Shown piece after piece: positions 1 to 10,341 of a DNA stretch of 64,000 nt. The DNA is from Rhizobiaceae bacterium (GTDB taxonomy: Bacteria; Pseudomonadota; Alphaproteobacteria; Rhizobiales; Rhizobiaceae): the NCBI GenBank assembly GCA_014238155.1, contig JABABQ010000063.1, forward strand, positions 124,001 to 188,000, written 5' to 3'. Made by a program: the position numbers and the translations under genes. How positions within the stretch are numbered: position 1 is the stretch's first letter; each line of letters starts with the position of its first letter. The notes under the pieces are model-generated. The model did no database searches. It was not told the DNA's origin and worked only from the letters and a program-made list of their open reading frames with translations.

Positions 1-30
1 CCGGAGCTCGATAGCGGTCTGGCCGGGTAA
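1..30 (+). CDS. possible 3' end of an upstream gene (recA by synteny)
   Basis: Frame 1 reads nine codons (PELDSGLAG) and then TAA. A strong terminator follows about 90 bases later. In many alphaproteobacteria recA lies just upstream of alaS, so this could be the acidic C-terminal tail of RecA. Nine residues are not enough to identify the protein, and frame 2 is also open here, so this is a placement by neighbourhood only. Confidence 0.25.
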   Translation, partial: PELDSGLAG

Positions 31-121
31 TCGTTCGGCCGTCGGGGCCGTCCGCTTTGTTGGTGCCCGACCACTGATAATGGCGTTATGTGGCTCTGTT
101 GTAATGTATACGCAAATAAAG

Positions 122-153
122 AGACCTTTCAGAAATCTGAAGGGTCTTTTTTT
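122..153 (+). terminator. intrinsic terminator upstream of alaS
   Basis: An 11-bp stem (AGACCTTTCAG with CTGAAGGGTCT, one G-U pair), a four-base loop and a run of seven Ts. It ends the transcript of whatever lies to the left, so alaS needs its own promoter in the 140 bases that follow. No convincing -35/-10 pair was seen there. Confidence 0.85.
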
Positions 154-294
154 GCTGTTTATCGGAACAATGCTCCGCGATCTTTTCAACTGAACCTCAT
201 TGCCTGTTGAATTTACCGACTGAAACTGGTCAAAGCCTACCCGCAGGACTGCAATATCTACAAACAGACGTAACAGACAAGGAACCAGCCAGCC

Positions 295-2964
295 ATGAGT
301 GGTGTCAACGAAATCCGATCTACCTTCCTCTCCTATTTTGAGAAGAATGGTCACGCGGCGGTCGCATCCTCCCCACTGGTTCCGCGCAATGATCCAACAT
401 TGATGTTTACTGCTGCCGGTATGGTTCAATTCAAAAACCTGTTCACCGGACTGGAAACCCGCGATTATACCCGCGCTGCGACGTCGCAAAAATGCGTGCG
501 TGCCGGGGGCAAGCACAATGACCTGGACAATGTCGGATACACAGCACGTCACCACACATTCTTTGAGATGCTTGGCAATTTTTCCTTCGGTGATTATTTC
601 AAGGAAACCGCCATTGAGCTGGCCTGGAATCTGTTGACCAAAGAGTATGGACTGGATGCCGCCAAGCTGATTGTGACGGTCTACCATACGGATGACGAAG
701 CCTATGATCTTTGGAAGAAGATTGCCGGTCTGTCTGACGACAGGATCATCCGCATTGCTACCCACGACAATTTTTGGGCCATGGGCGATACCGGCCCTTG
801 TGGCCCATGCTCTGAAATATTCTACGATCATGGTGACCACATATTTGGTGGCCCTCCCGGCAGTCCTGATGAAGACGGTGACCGGTTCGTTGAAATCTGG
901 AACCTGGTATTCATGCAGTTTGAACAAGTCACGCTCGAAGAGCGCATCGACCTGCCTAAGCCGTCCATTGATACTGGCATGGGCCTGGAGCGCCTTGCTG
1001 CGGTTTTGCAGGGCACCCACGACAATTATGAGATCGACATGTTCCAGGCGCTCATTCGCGCCAGCGAAGAATTAATTGGCGTTGGATCAAACGATCAAAC
1101 CGGCGCCAGCCATCGGGTCATTGCAGATCATCTCAGAGCATCAGGTTTTTTGATCTCCGACGGCGTTTTACCGTCAAATGAGGGCAGAGGCTATGTACTG
1201 CGGCGCATTATGCGCCGCGCCATGCGTCATGCCAGCCTGCTTGGTGCGCAGGATCCGCTGTTGTGGAAACTCGTTCCCGCTCTGATCGGTCAAATGGGTG
1301 CTGCATATCCTGAACTGGGTCGTAACGAACCGCTGATCGTGGAAACACTGAAGCTGGAAGAAACCCGTTTCCGCAAAACCCTTTCGCGCGGGTTGGATCT
1401 GCTCGATACAGCGTCGAAAGACCTGACGGCTGGGGACAGTCTTGATGGCAAAACCGCATTCAAACTTTACGACACCTATGGTTTCCCGCTCGATCTGACC
1501 CAGGATGCGCTGCGCCGCCGTGATATCGATGTTGATCTGGAGAGCTACAATGCAGCAATGGAAGCTCAAAAAGAGGACGCCAGAGCTTCCTGGAAAGGCG
1601 CCGGTGGTTCGGCTGACGAAGCCATATGGTTTAAGCTGCGCGAACAGGTGGGTGCCACCGAGTTCCTGGGTTACGAAACAGAGCACGCGGAAGGTGCAAT
1701 TGTTGCACTCGTCCGTGATGGTAAGGAAATTCAGTCAGCAAAATCCGGCGATACCGTTTCAATAGTTATGAATCAGACGCCGTTTTATGGAGAATCTGGT
1801 GGCCAGATGGGCGATTCAGGTGAATTGCGCGCCGGAGACGCCGTCGTCGATATTTCAGACGTCCAGAAAAAGGGCGATGGCTTGTTTATTCACCACGGCA
1901 AAGTTCGCGAAGGCGAAATCGGGGTTGGAGATGGCGCGCAATTGATGATTGATCGGGAACGCCGCAACAATCTTCGCTCCAATCATTCAGCGACCCATCT
2001 CGTGCACGAAGCCCTGCGTCAGGTGCTGGGAGATCACGTCGCACAGAAGGGGTCGCTGGTGGCTCCCGAACGTCTTCGGTTTGACTTTGCCCATCCAAAA
2101 CCTGTTGCAGCTAATGAAATGCAACGGGTCGACGCTGTGGCCAATCATTATTTGCTCCAAAACGGTCCTGTCACCACTATTTTGATGGCGGTTGACGATG
2201 CAATAGAATTGGGCGCTCAGGCCCAATTTGGGGAGAAATACGGTGATGAAGTGCGGGTGGTTTCGATGGGTACAGATGAAGCCGGCAAACCCTGGTCGCT
2301 TGAACTCTGCGGTGGCACTCATGTTCGTAACACTGGCGACATCGGTCTGGTCACAATTCTGAACGAGAGTGCTGTGTCATCGGGTGTTCGCCGTGTGGAA
2401 GCCCTGACTGGCACCGCTGCGCGGGCTCATCTACAGGCTCAAGACGCCAAGTTGCGAGAGGCGGCAGCCATTTTGAAATCCGCACCGTCTGATGTGCCGA
2501 ACCGGGTGTCTGCATTGTTGGACGAACGCAAGAAATTGGAACGCGAACTCACCGAAGCCAGGAAACGTCTCGCCATGGGCGGCGGCGGCGGTGGCAGCGG
2601 TGGTGAGAACACCTCTACGGGCGATACGATCAAGAAGGTTGGTGAAATCTCGTTTGCCGGAAGGATTGTCGAGGGAGTGTCGCCGCGCGATCTGAAAGGT
2701 CTGGTGGATGAAGAAAAGGCTCGTATTGGATCAGGGGTTGTCGTCATTGCCGCAAAATCAGAAGATGGCAAGGCCGCGGTGGTCGTCGGTGTAACCGATG
2801 ATCTCACCAATCGTTTTGATGCTGTACATTTGGTGCGCCTTGGCTCGGCAGCCGTCGGTGGCAAAGGCGGTGGAGGACGCCCGGACATGGCACAGGCCGG
2901 TGGACCGAACGGTGACAATTGTGGTGATGCGCTGGCGGCGATTGAAGCCGAACTGGCCAATTGA
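295..2964 (+). CDS. alaS: alanyl-tRNA synthetase
   Basis: Charges tRNA-Ala in the cytoplasm and clears mischarged Ser/Gly-tRNA-Ala. At 889 residues it has the normal full length. The N-terminal class II aminoacylation domain is followed by the editing domain, whose zinc/active-site residues are visible as HSATH (H564, H568) and CGGTH (C672, H676). A glycine-rich linker near residue 762 leads into the C-Ala domain, which ends in a DHHA1-type Gly-rich segment. The ATG at 295 is preceded by an AAGGA-like site. The gene is monocistronic: a terminator lies upstream and icd converges from downstream. Nothing looks abnormal. Confidence 0.97.
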   Translation: MSGVNEIRSTFLSYFEKNGHAAVASSPLVPRNDPTLMFTAAGMVQFKNLFTGLETRDYTRAATSQKCVRAGGKHNDLDNVGYTARHHTFFEMLGNFSFGDYFKETAIELAWNLLTKEYGLDAAKLIVTVYHTDDEAYDLWKKIAGLSDDRIIRIATHDNFWAMGDTGPCGPCSEIFYDHGDHIFGGPPGSPDEDGDRFVEIWNLVFMQFEQVTLEERIDLPKPSIDTGMGLERLAAVLQGTHDNYEIDMFQALIRASEELIGVGSNDQTGASHRVIADHLRASGFLISDGVLPSNEGRGYVLRRIMRRAMRHASLLGAQDPLLWKLVPALIGQMGAAYPELGRNEPLIVETLKLEETRFRKTLSRGLDLLDTASKDLTAGDSLDGKTAFKLYDTYGFPLDLTQDALRRRDIDVDLESYNAAMEAQKEDARASWKGAGGSADEAIWFKLREQVGATEFLGYETEHAEGAIVALVRDGKEIQSAKSGDTVSIVMNQTPFYGESGGQMGDSGELRAGDAVVDISDVQKKGDGLFIHHGKVREGEIGVGDGAQLMIDRERRNNLRSNHSATHLVHEALRQVLGDHVAQKGSLVAPERLRFDFAHPKPVAANEMQRVDAVANHYLLQNGPVTTILMAVDDAIELGAQAQFGEKYGDEVRVVSMGTDEAGKPWSLELCGGTHVRNTGDIGLVTILNESAVSSGVRRVEALTGTAARAHLQAQDAKLREAAAILKSAPSDVPNRVSALLDERKKLERELTEARKRLAMGGGGGGSGGENTSTGDTIKKVGEISFAGRIVEGVSPRDLKGLVDEEKARIGSGVVVIAAKSEDGKAAVVVGVTDDLTNRFDAVHLVRLGSAAVGGKGGGGRPDMAQAGGPNGDNCGDALAAIEAELAN

Positions 2965-2973
2965 TCTACCAAC

Positions 2974-3005
2974 AAAAAGGACCGCACAAAATAATCATGC
3001 GGTCC
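2974..3005 (-). terminator. intrinsic terminator of icd (shared spacer with alaS)
   Basis: A perfect 8-bp inverted repeat, GGACCGCA / TGCGGTCC, with an 11-base loop. Read on the minus strand it is followed by TTTTT, so it ends icd transcription. A second, weaker CCCGG/CCGGG repeat with a TATATTTTTT tail at 3021-3057 could serve alaS on the plus strand. Confidence 0.7.
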
Positions 3006-3055
3006 GTCATGCTAAAAACGCCCGGGCTGACGAAGAGCCAGACCGGGTATATTTT

Positions 3056-4267
3056 TTAGCTCATGGCTTTCTGTAGATTTTCGTCGACTTTGTCGAGGAA
3101 ACCGGTTGTTGACAACCAGGGTTGATCGGGACCGATCAACAGAGCCAGGTCTTTGGTCATGTGACCGCTTTCCACGGTATCGATGCAGACTTTTTCCAAC
3201 GTGGCAGCAAATTTTGTTAGCGCAGAATTGTCATCCAACTTGGCGCGGTGGGCGAGACCACGCGTCCAGGCAAAAATCGATGCAATCGAGTTTGTTGAAG
3301 TTTCTTCGCCTTTTTGATGGGCACGATAGTGACGGGTCACAGTGCCGTGGGCGGCTTCGGATTCAACCGTATTGCCATCCGGGGTCATCAAAACTGACGT
3401 CATCAGGCCCAGCGAGCCAAAGCCCTGAGCCACAATGTCTGACTGGACGTCGCCATCATAGTTCTTACAGGCCCATACATAACCACCAGACCATTTCAGA
3501 GCTGCCGCTACCATGTCGTCAATCAGTCGATGTTCATACCAGATTTTGGCTTCCTTGAACTTTGCTTCAAACTCATTTTCGAAGACATCCTGGAAAATAT
3601 CTTTGAACTGTCCGTCATAGGCTTTCAGGATCGTATTCTTGGTGGACAGATAAACAGGCACGCGGCGTTGCAGGCCATAGTTCAGCGAGGCACGGGCAAA
3701 ATCCTTGATCGATTCATCAAGGTTGTACATGCCCATTGCAACACCGGATGCCGGCGCGTCAAAGATGTCATAATCCTGGGTGGTGCCATCCTCACCGACA
3801 AATTTCATGGTTATTTTACCGGGTCCGGGAAAACGAAAATCGGTGGCCCGGTACTGATCACCAAAAGCGTGACGGCCAACGATGATGGGCTGGGTCCAGC
3901 CCGGAACCAGCCGCGGTACATTCTGCATGATGATAGGTTCGCGAAAGATCACTCCGCCCAAAATGTTGCGGATGGTGCCGTTTGGTGAGCGCCACATTTT
4001 TTTCAGGTTGAATTCTTCAACCCGGCCTTCGTCAGGTGTGATGGTCGCACATTTAACACCAGCGCCGTATTTTTTAATCGCCTCGGCAGAATCAATCGTG
4101 ATCTGATCGTCAGTGTCGTCACGGGCCTGAATGCCCAGATCGTAATATTTCAGATCAATGTCGAGATAAGGATGGATCAGCTTGTCCTTGATGAACTGCC
4201 AGATAATGCGAGTCATTTCATCGCCATCGAGTTCGACAAGTGGGTTTTCAACCTTAATTTTGGTCAT
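3056..4267 (-). CDS. icd: NADP-dependent isocitrate dehydrogenase
   Basis: Oxidatively decarboxylates isocitrate to 2-oxoglutarate in the TCA cycle, producing NADPH. The 403-residue protein is the eukaryote-like dimeric type usual in Rhizobiales, shorter than the E. coli type. The N-terminus has the ELDGDEMTR motif and the substrate loop reads SPNGTIRN, with [13 protein letters not shown] after it. The ATG at 4267 follows GGAAAG at a good distance. It converges on alaS and has its own terminator. The 163 bases upstream hold its promoter region, where no clear consensus was found. Confidence 0.96.
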   Translation of the reverse strand: MTKIKVENPLVELDGDEMTRIIWQFIKDKLIHPYLDIDLKYYDLGIQARDDTDDQITIDSAEAIKKYGAGVKCATITPDEGRVEEFNLKKMWRSPNGTIRNILGGVIFREPIIMQNVPRLVPGWTQPIIVGRHAFGDQYRATDFRFPGPGKITMKFVGEDGTTQDYDIFDAPASGVAMGMYNLDESIKDFARASLNYGLQRRVPVYLSTKNTILKAYDGQFKDIFQDVFENEFEAKFKEAKIWYEHRLIDDMVAAALKWSGGYVWACKNYDGDVQSDIVAQGFGSLGLMTSVLMTPDGNTVESEAAHGTVTRHYRAHQKGEETSTNSIASIFAWTRGLAHRAKLDDNSALTKFAATLEKVCIDTVESGHMTKDLALLIGPDQPWLSTTGFLDKVDENLQKAMS

Positions 4268-4430
4268 ATGTCGTTCTTTCCAATTCGTGAATAGTCAGCC
4301 CATACATCGTTGCACGCGCAAAAATAGTTCATTTTTGATATGATGGGGGCGTCTATATCATTGTCTTGGCAGAAGGCAAATCTCGAAGCCCAAAATCCGG
4401 CTATTGACGGCATAAATCTCACCAGGCCAG

Positions 4431-5126
4431 CTAGTTTTTGATCGGAATCAGCCTGGAACGGGCAAGCTCTTTCAAAACGTTGTCAATTTCGGTCTTTGGG
4501 ACAGGCCAGCCTGTACCCACTTTCGACTGAAATGACGATGTGCGCCATTGGCGTGTTAAAGTTACAAGCCCGGATTCGTTTCGCAAGGTAACAATTGCAG
4601 CAATCTGTCCTGTTGCTCTGTCGCGGGAGTAATTACCACATGCAACGACCTGAATCAGCCGTTGAGGGGTAACATGCACTTTGAACGCCTGCATGTTGCT
4701 GGGGCTGCACAAAGCTTTAAATTGCTGAATTACAGTCAATCCCTGGCGGGTAACTGATTGATCGGATTTTTCATACGCGACCACCGTGAAAAGGTTTCGC
4801 CAGTCGGTAAGTTGTTCGTCGTCGGGCACCATGCTCAATTTATAGGAGCCGTTCGCATTGGATGTTTTTATTTTTGTCCGTTCAGCCGGGGCAGGGCCGT
4901 TTTCAAAACTCGACCAGACGGGCATCGGGTGAATGAGCATGTTGCTGAACAATCGGATACGACCGTTCAAAGAACGATTTGCGTTGGCACCGGGAGACGC
5001 CGGCAGCAAGTCGTTAAGGGTTCCCAGATCTTCCTGGGCGGTGGCAAAATTGGAAGCGGCCAACAGGCCAGTCGAAGCAATCAAAAATGACCGAAGCAGT
5101 TTTCGAGCTATCAGGTATTTAAACAA
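4431..5126 (-). CDS. secreted protein of unknown function
   Basis: The family was not recognised. The 231-residue product starts with a basic stretch, a hydrophobic core and an alanine-rich end (to about residue 30, SNFATA then QED), a typical Sec signal peptide, so it is probably periplasmic. The mature part has only two cysteines (KALCSPS and VVACGNY), about 25 residues apart, that could form a disulfide. No membrane span follows. It diverges from trmJ across about 60 bases and lies on the same strand as icd, 163 bases upstream of it. A resemblance to invasion-locus-B type periplasmic proteins was considered but cannot be supported by eye. Confidence 0.7.
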   Translation of the reverse strand: MFKYLIARKLLRSFLIASTGLLAASNFATAQEDLGTLNDLLPASPGANANRSLNGRIRLFSNMLIHPMPVWSSFENGPAPAERTKIKTSNANGSYKLSMVPDDEQLTDWRNLFTVVAYEKSDQSVTRQGLTVIQQFKALCSPSNMQAFKVHVTPQRLIQVVACGNYSRDRATGQIAAIVTLRNESGLVTLTRQWRTSSFQSKVGTGWPVPKTEIDNVLKELARSRLIPIKN

Positions 5127-5189
5127 TGGATCATATCAGTCTATAGCGATGAATATCGCAACCCTATTGCATAACAAATGGAGCATGTC

Positions 5190-6035
5190 ATGGCCGGGAC
5201 CGATCGTCGCCAAAAAGTGATCATGGATGGTCCTGTGATAATTCTTGTCAATCCGCAATTGGGTGAGAATATCGGAGCAGCGGCCCGAGCGATGGCCAAT
5301 TTTGGCCTGTTGGATTTGCGGTTGGTTGATCCGCGTGATGGTTGGCCCAATGCTGTGGCGCGTGCAAATGCCGCCAAAGCTGACCATGTCATTGATGGGG
5401 TGCAGGTGTTCGAAACCGTGGAACAGGCACTTGGTGATCTCAATTTTGTCTATGCCACGACCGCTCGACAAAGAGAGATGCTGAAACCGGTTCGCAGCCC
5501 GGGCGAGGCTGCACAGACTTTGCGTGTTCGCCATGGCCACGGAGAAAAGATCGGCATATTATTTGGCCGCGAAAGATGGGGGCTGGAAAGCGTCGAGGTT
5601 GCGCTGGCCGACGAAATCGTCACTTTTCCGGTAAATCCGGCCTTTGCTTCGCTGAATATCGCCCAGGCGGTATTATTGATGAGCTATGAATGGATGCGTT
5701 CCGGCGAGGCTGAATTGCCAATATCAGAACCGGCCAGCCAGCCAGCTCGCAAGCAGGACCTCTATGGCCTTTTCGATCATTTGGAAGAAGTGTTGGATCG
5801 TGAGAACTATTTCAGGCCGCCACACAAACGCGCTACGATGGTGGAAAACCTGCGCAACATATTTCAAAAAGCCGGACTATCCCAACAGGAAATCCATGCG
5901 TTGCGGGGAGTGGTCGCCACTCTGGAAGGACGTAAGACCCGCCCTCGCAAAGACCGGCAGCCAGCCAAAAAACGGCTAACAAAGATTTCCAAAAAGCCGG
6001 ATTCGGCTTCAGATGACACTTCATCAAACCAATGA
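5190..6035 (+). CDS. trmJ: TrmJ-type tRNA (Cm32/Um32) 2'-O-methyltransferase
   Basis: A SPOUT-family RNA methyltransferase that uses SAM to methylate the ribose at tRNA position 32. The trefoil-knot motifs are present: LVNPQLGENIGAAARAM near the start, FGRERWGL in the middle and NPAFASLNIAQAV towards the end. A basic C-terminal tail follows (many Lys/Arg in the last 40 residues). The ATG at 5190 is preferred over the in-frame ATG at 5178 because GGAG lies seven bases before it, while 5178 has no ribosome site. The protein is 281 residues. A related 23S rRNA enzyme cannot be fully excluded, but the motif set fits the TrmJ group. Confidence 0.88.
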   Translation: MAGTDRRQKVIMDGPVIILVNPQLGENIGAAARAMANFGLLDLRLVDPRDGWPNAVARANAAKADHVIDGVQVFETVEQALGDLNFVYATTARQREMLKPVRSPGEAAQTLRVRHGHGEKIGILFGRERWGLESVEVALADEIVTFPVNPAFASLNIAQAVLLMSYEWMRSGEAELPISEPASQPARKQDLYGLFDHLEEVLDRENYFRPPHKRATMVENLRNIFQKAGLSQQEIHALRGVVATLEGRKTRPRKDRQPAKKRLTKISKKPDSASDDTSSNQ

Positions 6036-6069
6036 AGTCGCATTCTACAGCTCGATAGTAATAAAAGTT

Positions 6070-6645
6070 CTAGTGCTGCTGCAGCCAATCCAGTGCGTCT
6101 GCTGCACTGCGGTCTGGTGGAAAGACCGGATAAAAGATCTTTTCAATGCGACCATCGAGACAGATCATGGTGAGACGTTTCAGCAATACTACCTCTTCAA
6201 CCGACATGACCGGCAAATTCAGCTCGGATTGTAGTTTTCGTTCACTGTCCGAGAGCAGGGCAAAGGGTAGGTGCAGACGTTCTGCTGCCTCTGTTTGGTA
6301 CTCGGTTGATTGAACTGACAGACCAAATACGTGATCGGCACCGGCATCCTGCAGGTCCTTGTGTAAGTCACGAAATGTACAGGCCTGCGGTGTACAACCC
6401 CGGGCGCCGGGGATCATGTCCCAACCGTCTGGCAGGTTGATATCGGGCCTGCCGGTCATTGGATAGGCGAAAATAATACACCTGCCTTTCAGGCGCCCCA
6501 TGTCAATCAGTTCACTTGACGTCGAATGCAGGGAGATATTTGGCAAGTCCATGCCTTCCAGATGCACTCCACCACCGTCATCCTGGGGCGGCGGCAATTG
6601 GCTCCAGTCAACCTGTTGGAGATTTGCCTGATTTGCATCGGCCAT
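6070..6645 (-). CDS. BCP-like peroxiredoxin
   Basis: A thiol peroxidase of the AhpC/TSA superfamily that reduces hydrogen peroxide or organic peroxides. The active-site segment GCTPQACTFRD carries the peroxidatic Cys84 and a second Cys89, the CxxxxC spacing of the BCP/PrxQ group. FAYPMTGRPD upstream is the thioredoxin-fold strand. The frame is open back to a TTG at 6735, but the ATG at 6645 follows AAGGGGG at a good distance and gives a normal-length 191-residue protein. It converges on trmJ and diverges from proS. The partner reductase is not in the window. Confidence 0.85.
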   Translation of the reverse strand: MADANQANLQQVDWSQLPPPQDDGGGVHLEGMDLPNISLHSTSSELIDMGRLKGRCIIFAYPMTGRPDINLPDGWDMIPGARGCTPQACTFRDLHKDLQDAGADHVFGLSVQSTEYQTEAAERLHLPFALLSDSERKLQSELNLPVMSVEEVVLLKRLTMICLDGRIEKIFYPVFPPDRSAADALDWLQQH

Positions 6646-6753
6646 GTTACTGCCCCCTTGTTTTGCAACACCGAATGCGGTTTTAAGTTGCTGGTAAAGT
6701 TCCTCGGGCGATTCCGCCCCTAACGGCAAGCCCAATCTGGGCCAAATTCATCC

Positions 6754-8109
6754 ATGTTGCTATCCAAATATTTCATACCGGTGCTGAAAGAAGCACCTCG
6801 CGAGGCAGAAATAGTCTCGCACAAATTGATGCTGCGTGCCGGCATGATCAAACAACAGTCAGCGGGCATATATTCCTGGTTGCCACTTGGTCTGAAAGTC
6901 ATGCGCAAGGTTGAGCAGATTGTTCGGGAAGAGCAAAATCGTGCCGGTGCTGTTGAAATATTGATGCCGACAATTCAAAGCGCCGATCTGTGGCGTGAAA
7001 GTGGCCGTTATGAAGACTATGGTAGGGAAATGCTGCGCATCACCGATCGTCACGAACGCGATATGCTGTTTGGCCCAACCAATGAGGAGATGGTGACGGA
7101 CATATTCCGAACCCATGTCAAAAGTTACAAGGACCTGCCGCTAAACCTGTATCACATACAGTGGAAGTTTCGCGATGAAGTGCGTCCCCGTTTTGGCGTT
7201 ATGCGCGGTCGCGAGTTTTTGATGAAGGACGCCTATTCATTCGATCTGGATGAAGCAGCTTCGCGCTCAGCTTATTACCGCATGTTTGTGTCCTATCTTC
7301 GCACCTTCGACCGATTGGGGGTGAAGGCCATTCCCATGCGGGCTGACACAGGACCGATTGGTGGTGATCTGTCCCACGAGTTCCTGATCCTCGCCGATAC
7401 AGGTGAAAGTGAAGTTTTCTGCCACGCAGACTATATGAAACTGGAAGTCCCAGGGGCTGGTGTTGACTATGATGATGATGGGCTGATTCAGGGCATTGTC
7501 GATGAATGGACAAAATCCTATGCCCGCACCGACGAAATGCATGACCAGACGTTGTGGGGCGACGTTGATGCTGCCCAACAGATGAATGCACGGGGCATCG
7601 AAGTCGGACACATTTTCCACTTCGGCCAGAAATATTCTGAACCGATGGGGGCCAGGGTAACAGGTCCGGATGGCAAAGACGTTCCGGTATATATGGGGTC
7701 GTATGGTATCGGGCCGAGCCGCGTAGTTGCGGCCCTGATCGAAGCTGGGCATGATGAAAATGGCATTATATGGCCAGCCTCAGTGGCCCCGTTCGACATT
7801 GGCCTGATTAACCTGCGGTCCGGAGACGAGCGCACCGACAAGGCCTGTTCAAGTCTCTATGAGCAACTGACCAATGCCGGGTTCGATGTGCTTTATGACG
7901 ACACCAACAGCCGCGCCGGCGGGAAATTCGCCCTGGCTGACCTGATCGGATTGCCATGGCAATTGATTGTCGGACCGCGTGGACTGGATAATGGCGAATT
8001 CGAGCTGAAAAATCGTTCCACAGGCGAACGTGACTCTTTGAGCAACGAAGCCGCCATCAACCAATTGTTGGCATGGCAGTCAGAAACAAAGGCACGCTTT
8101 GGTGGCTAA
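6754..8109 (+). CDS. proS: prolyl-tRNA synthetase (short type)
   Basis: Charges tRNA-Pro. The class II catalytic motifs are visible: [21 protein letters not shown] (motif 2 region) and GSYGIGPSR (motif 3), followed by the anticodon-binding domain (about residues 350-451). At 451 residues it lacks the roughly 180-residue bacterial editing insertion, as is normal for alphaproteobacteria. It starts the proS-lolC-lolD run; its stop overlaps the next gene by a few bases, which suggests coupled translation. The ribosome site before 6754 is weak. Confidence 0.96.
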   Translation: MLLSKYFIPVLKEAPREAEIVSHKLMLRAGMIKQQSAGIYSWLPLGLKVMRKVEQIVREEQNRAGAVEILMPTIQSADLWRESGRYEDYGREMLRITDRHERDMLFGPTNEEMVTDIFRTHVKSYKDLPLNLYHIQWKFRDEVRPRFGVMRGREFLMKDAYSFDLDEAASRSAYYRMFVSYLRTFDRLGVKAIPMRADTGPIGGDLSHEFLILADTGESEVFCHADYMKLEVPGAGVDYDDDGLIQGIVDEWTKSYARTDEMHDQTLWGDVDAAQQMNARGIEVGHIFHFGQKYSEPMGARVTGPDGKDVPVYMGSYGIGPSRVVAALIEAGHDENGIIWPASVAPFDIGLINLRSGDERTDKACSSLYEQLTNAGFDVLYDDTNSRAGGKFALADLIGLPWQLIVGPRGLDNGEFELKNRSTGERDSLSNEAAINQLLAWQSETKARFGG

Positions 8110-9412
8110 AACAGATAATCCTGCGGCTGATATGGCTCACAAAATGACACTGCCAGGATCAACCCGGCCGTTTGCGGCGTTCGAGTGGATGTTGGCCCGG
8201 CGATATCTGGGCAGTCGCCGCAAGGAAACATTCATTTCCGTAATTTCAGTGATCTCTTTCATCGGCATCATGCTTGGTGTGACGACGTTGATCATCGTCA
8301 TGGCTGTCATGAACGGTTTTCGCACGGAATTGTTGGATCGAATTCTTGGCATTAATGGTCACCTGGTTGTGCAACCGGTACATTCTGAACTGACCGATTA
8401 TGATGAAGTTGCAAAGCGATTGGAGACCCTTGAGGGAATCACAATTGCGTTGCCGCTGATCGAAGGCGAAGTCCTGGCATCGGGCGGCAAAGGCGGTAAT
8501 GGTGCGCGCGTGCGTGGTATGCGCGAGAAGGATCTCAAACGACTGCCAGCGGTGGGTGATAAGATCATCGAAGGCACGCTTGATGGATTTGATGTTTCGG
8601 AGGGCGTCGCCATCGGCGTTAATATGGCGACAAATCTGGGTCTGACATTGGGGGATCACATCACACTGATTACGCCGGACGGGAACCAGACCGCATTCGG
8701 CGTTTCTCCCCGCGTCAAAGCCTATCCGGTTACAGCCATATTCAAGATGGGCATGTCTGAGTATGACAATATTTTCGTATTTATGCCGCTGCAAGAAGCA
8801 CAGCTCTATTTCAATCATGAAAACACGGTCTCAGTGATTGAAGCGTTTGTTGAAGATCCAGATGCGGTTGAAGAACTGGCCCGCGTCGTTGAAGAAGGGA
8901 TCGACAGACCAATCTATGTCACCAATTGGCAGCAACGAAACATATCATTTTTCCAGGCGCTGGAAGTTGAACGCAATGTGATGTTTTTGATTTTGACACT
9001 CATTCTGCTGGTTGCGGCGCTCAATATTATTTCTGGCCTGTTCATGTTGGTGAAAGACAAGGGAGGCGATATTGCAATCCTGCGCACGATGGGGGCAACA
9101 CGCGGCTCGGTCATGCGTGTATTTTTAATTACAGGGTCGAGTATCGGCGTTTTTGGAACTCTGGCCGGATTCGCCCTTGGCGTGGTATTCTGCATGAACA
9201 TTAACAGCATCAAAGATCTGATCACCCGACTGAGCGGTTCGCAGGTTTGGGATCCGACAGTTCGGTTTCTCAGCGAAATTCCGGCTCGCATGGATGTCAC
9301 AGAAACTGGTCTTGTTGTGTTGATGGCCTTGGGACTTTCGTTGTTGGCCACCATATTCCCGGCCTGGCGCGCTGCGCGTCTCGATCCTGTTGAGGCGCTG
9401 CGTTATGAGTGA
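8102..9412 (+). CDS. lolC: LolC/LolE-family lipoprotein-releasing permease
   Basis: The inner-membrane subunit of the Lol exporter, which extracts mature lipoproteins from the inner membrane for transfer to LolA. The pattern is that of the family: one N-terminal membrane span (around [17 protein letters not shown]), a large periplasmic MacB-like domain, and three C-terminal spans ending in [13 protein letters not shown] single gene serves here, as in other alphaproteobacteria, where it is probably a LolF-like hybrid. The start is GTG 8102 or TTG 8099; both overlap the end of proS, and AAAGG lies 6-9 bases upstream. The stop overlaps the lolD ATG. Confidence 0.93.
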   Translation: MAKTDNPAADMAHKMTLPGSTRPFAAFEWMLARRYLGSRRKETFISVISVISFIGIMLGVTTLIIVMAVMNGFRTELLDRILGINGHLVVQPVHSELTDYDEVAKRLETLEGITIALPLIEGEVLASGGKGGNGARVRGMREKDLKRLPAVGDKIIEGTLDGFDVSEGVAIGVNMATNLGLTLGDHITLITPDGNQTAFGVSPRVKAYPVTAIFKMGMSEYDNIFVFMPLQEAQLYFNHENTVSVIEAFVEDPDAVEELARVVEEGIDRPIYVTNWQQRNISFFQALEVERNVMFLILTLILLVAALNIISGLFMLVKDKGGDIAILRTMGATRGSVMRVFLITGSSIGVFGTLAGFALGVVFCMNINSIKDLITRLSGSQVWDPTVRFLSEIPARMDVTETGLVVLMALGLSLLATIFPAWRAARLDPVEALRYE

Positions 9413-10088
9413 GCCCGTTCTGCAGATGAATGGCATCAACCGTACTTACGGACAGGGTAAAAATGCCCTGACGATTCTTGACGGTGCGGGACTTTCAATT
9501 GACCGGGGTGAGCTCGTCGCCCTTGTTGCTCCATCGGGAGCCGGCAAATCGACGCTGCTTCACCTAGCTGGCTTGTTGGAACGCCCTGACGCCGGCAGCC
9601 TGACTATTGGCGGTGTTGAATGCAGCAAACTGAATGACGACAAGCGGACCCGCATGCGGCGACTCGACATCGGATTTGTTTATCAGTTTCACCATTTGCT
9701 TCCTGAACTGGATGCCCGTGAAAACATTGCTCTGCCGCAACTGATCGCAGGGAGCAACAAGCTACAAGCTGATGCCAGTGCGGATAGACTGCTGCAACAC
9801 CTCGGCATCGACCAACGTGCCACACACCGACCTTCGCAATTGTCAGGTGGTGAACAACAAAGAGTGGCCATTGCCCGCGCCGTGGTCAATCAACCCAAAG
9901 TGTTGCTGGCCGACGAACCAACCGGAAATCTCGATCCGTCTACGTCCGACCTTGTATTTGACGCCCTGACCGAACTGGTGCGCTCAACCGGGTTGGCTGC
10001 CTTGATCGCCACCCATAATCACGCACTTGCAGCCCAAATGGACCGGACCGTTACAATTGAGAACGGCAAAATCGTGCCACTAAACTGA
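9405..10088 (+). CDS. lolD: lipoprotein-releasing ABC transporter ATPase
   Basis: Hydrolyses ATP to drive LolC/LolF. The 227-residue protein contains Walker A as APSGAGKST (residues 42-50; the usual first Gly is Ala), the family Q-loop region FHHLLPE, the signature LSGGEQQR, Walker [12 protein letters not shown] and the H-loop THNH. The ATG at 9405 overlaps the lolC stop by 8 bases (ATGAGTGA), so translation is coupled. An upstream in-frame start at 9390 is less likely. It is the last gene of the operon before the LexA-box region. Confidence 0.95.
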   Translation: MSEPVLQMNGINRTYGQGKNALTILDGAGLSIDRGELVALVAPSGAGKSTLLHLAGLLERPDAGSLTIGGVECSKLNDDKRTRMRRLDIGFVYQFHHLLPELDARENIALPQLIAGSNKLQADASADRLLQHLGIDQRATHRPSQLSGGEQQRVAIARAVVNQPKVLLADEPTGNLDPSTSDLVFDALTELVRSTGLAALIATHNHALAAQMDRTVTIENGKIVPLN

Positions 10089-10104
10089 CATTAACCACAA
10101 GTGA

Positions 10105-10119
10105 GAACAAATATGGAAC
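10105..10119 (+). promoter_or_regulatory. LexA (SOS) box 1
   Basis: GAAC AAATATG GAAC is a perfect GAAC-N7-GAAC, the complement form of the alphaproteobacterial LexA box GTTC-N7-GTTC. It lies just upstream of the -35 element at 10124. A second perfect box follows 36 bases on, and the lexA gene of this window has one in the same orientation to its gene. Confidence 0.8.
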
Positions 10120-10123
10120 ATGA

Positions 10124-10151
10124 TTGACTGATCATCAAAAGAACATAGAGT
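10124..10151 (+). promoter_or_regulatory. probable sigma-70 promoter of the small gene/dnaE
   Basis: TTGACT (10124-10129), a 16-base spacer and TAGAGT (10146-10151). The -10 falls inside the spacer of LexA box 2 and box 1 sits directly upstream of the -35, so LexA bound at both would block polymerase. The start of transcription would be near 10158, about 55 bases before the small gene. Confidence 0.5.
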
Positions 10152-10155
10152 GAAC
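10141..10155 (+). promoter_or_regulatory. LexA (SOS) box 2, overlapping the -10
   Basis: GAAC ATAGAGT GAAC is a second perfect GAAC-N7-GAAC on the same strand. The centre-to-centre distance to box 1 is 36 bases, somewhat over three helical turns. It covers the candidate -10 element TAGAGT. Confidence 0.8.
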
Positions 10156-10213
10156 ACATGAAATTACGCAACTGTTTAAACAGCTTGCAATGCACCCTCA
10201 AAGGTAGGTTCTC

Positions 10214-10309
10214 ATGTCTCTTCTCGCTCGCAATCTGTTTTCAGCTATTTCCATGTCACTTTTTCTGTTCATGATATTCACTTGGGTTACCATTCTGTCT
10301 GCAGTCTGA
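10214..10309 (+). CDS. 31-residue single-span membrane peptide, probably SOS-induced
   Basis: ATG at 10214, TGA at 10307-10309, preceded by AAGGTAGG with the last AGG five bases from the ATG. The peptide begins MSLLARN and is then almost wholly hydrophobic (residues 8-31, with F, L, I, M, V and one Trp24), enough for one membrane helix with the N-terminus in the cytoplasm (Arg6). It lies between lolD and dnaE behind two LexA boxes. Caulobacter SidA is a 29-residue inner-membrane peptide, induced by the SOS response, that blocks division through FtsW; the size, topology and control here match that idea. Sequence homology cannot be shown, so the function is inference. Confidence 0.6.
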   Translation: MSLLARNLFSAISMSLFLFMIFTWVTILSAV

Positions 10310-10341
10310 CTTGTTTGTCGTCGGCGCCAGCGCCATGATCA

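Noticed and set aside
2578..2610. Glycine run in AlaS as an assembly error or repeat expansion
   Set aside because: Gly-rich linkers at this place occur in other alphaproteobacterial AlaS proteins and the frame stays intact.
10158..10274. Alternative short frame starting ATG at 10158 before dnaE
   Set aside because: It gives a Cys-rich peptide in a different frame with no ribosome site; the 10214 frame has a ribosome site and a coherent membrane helix.
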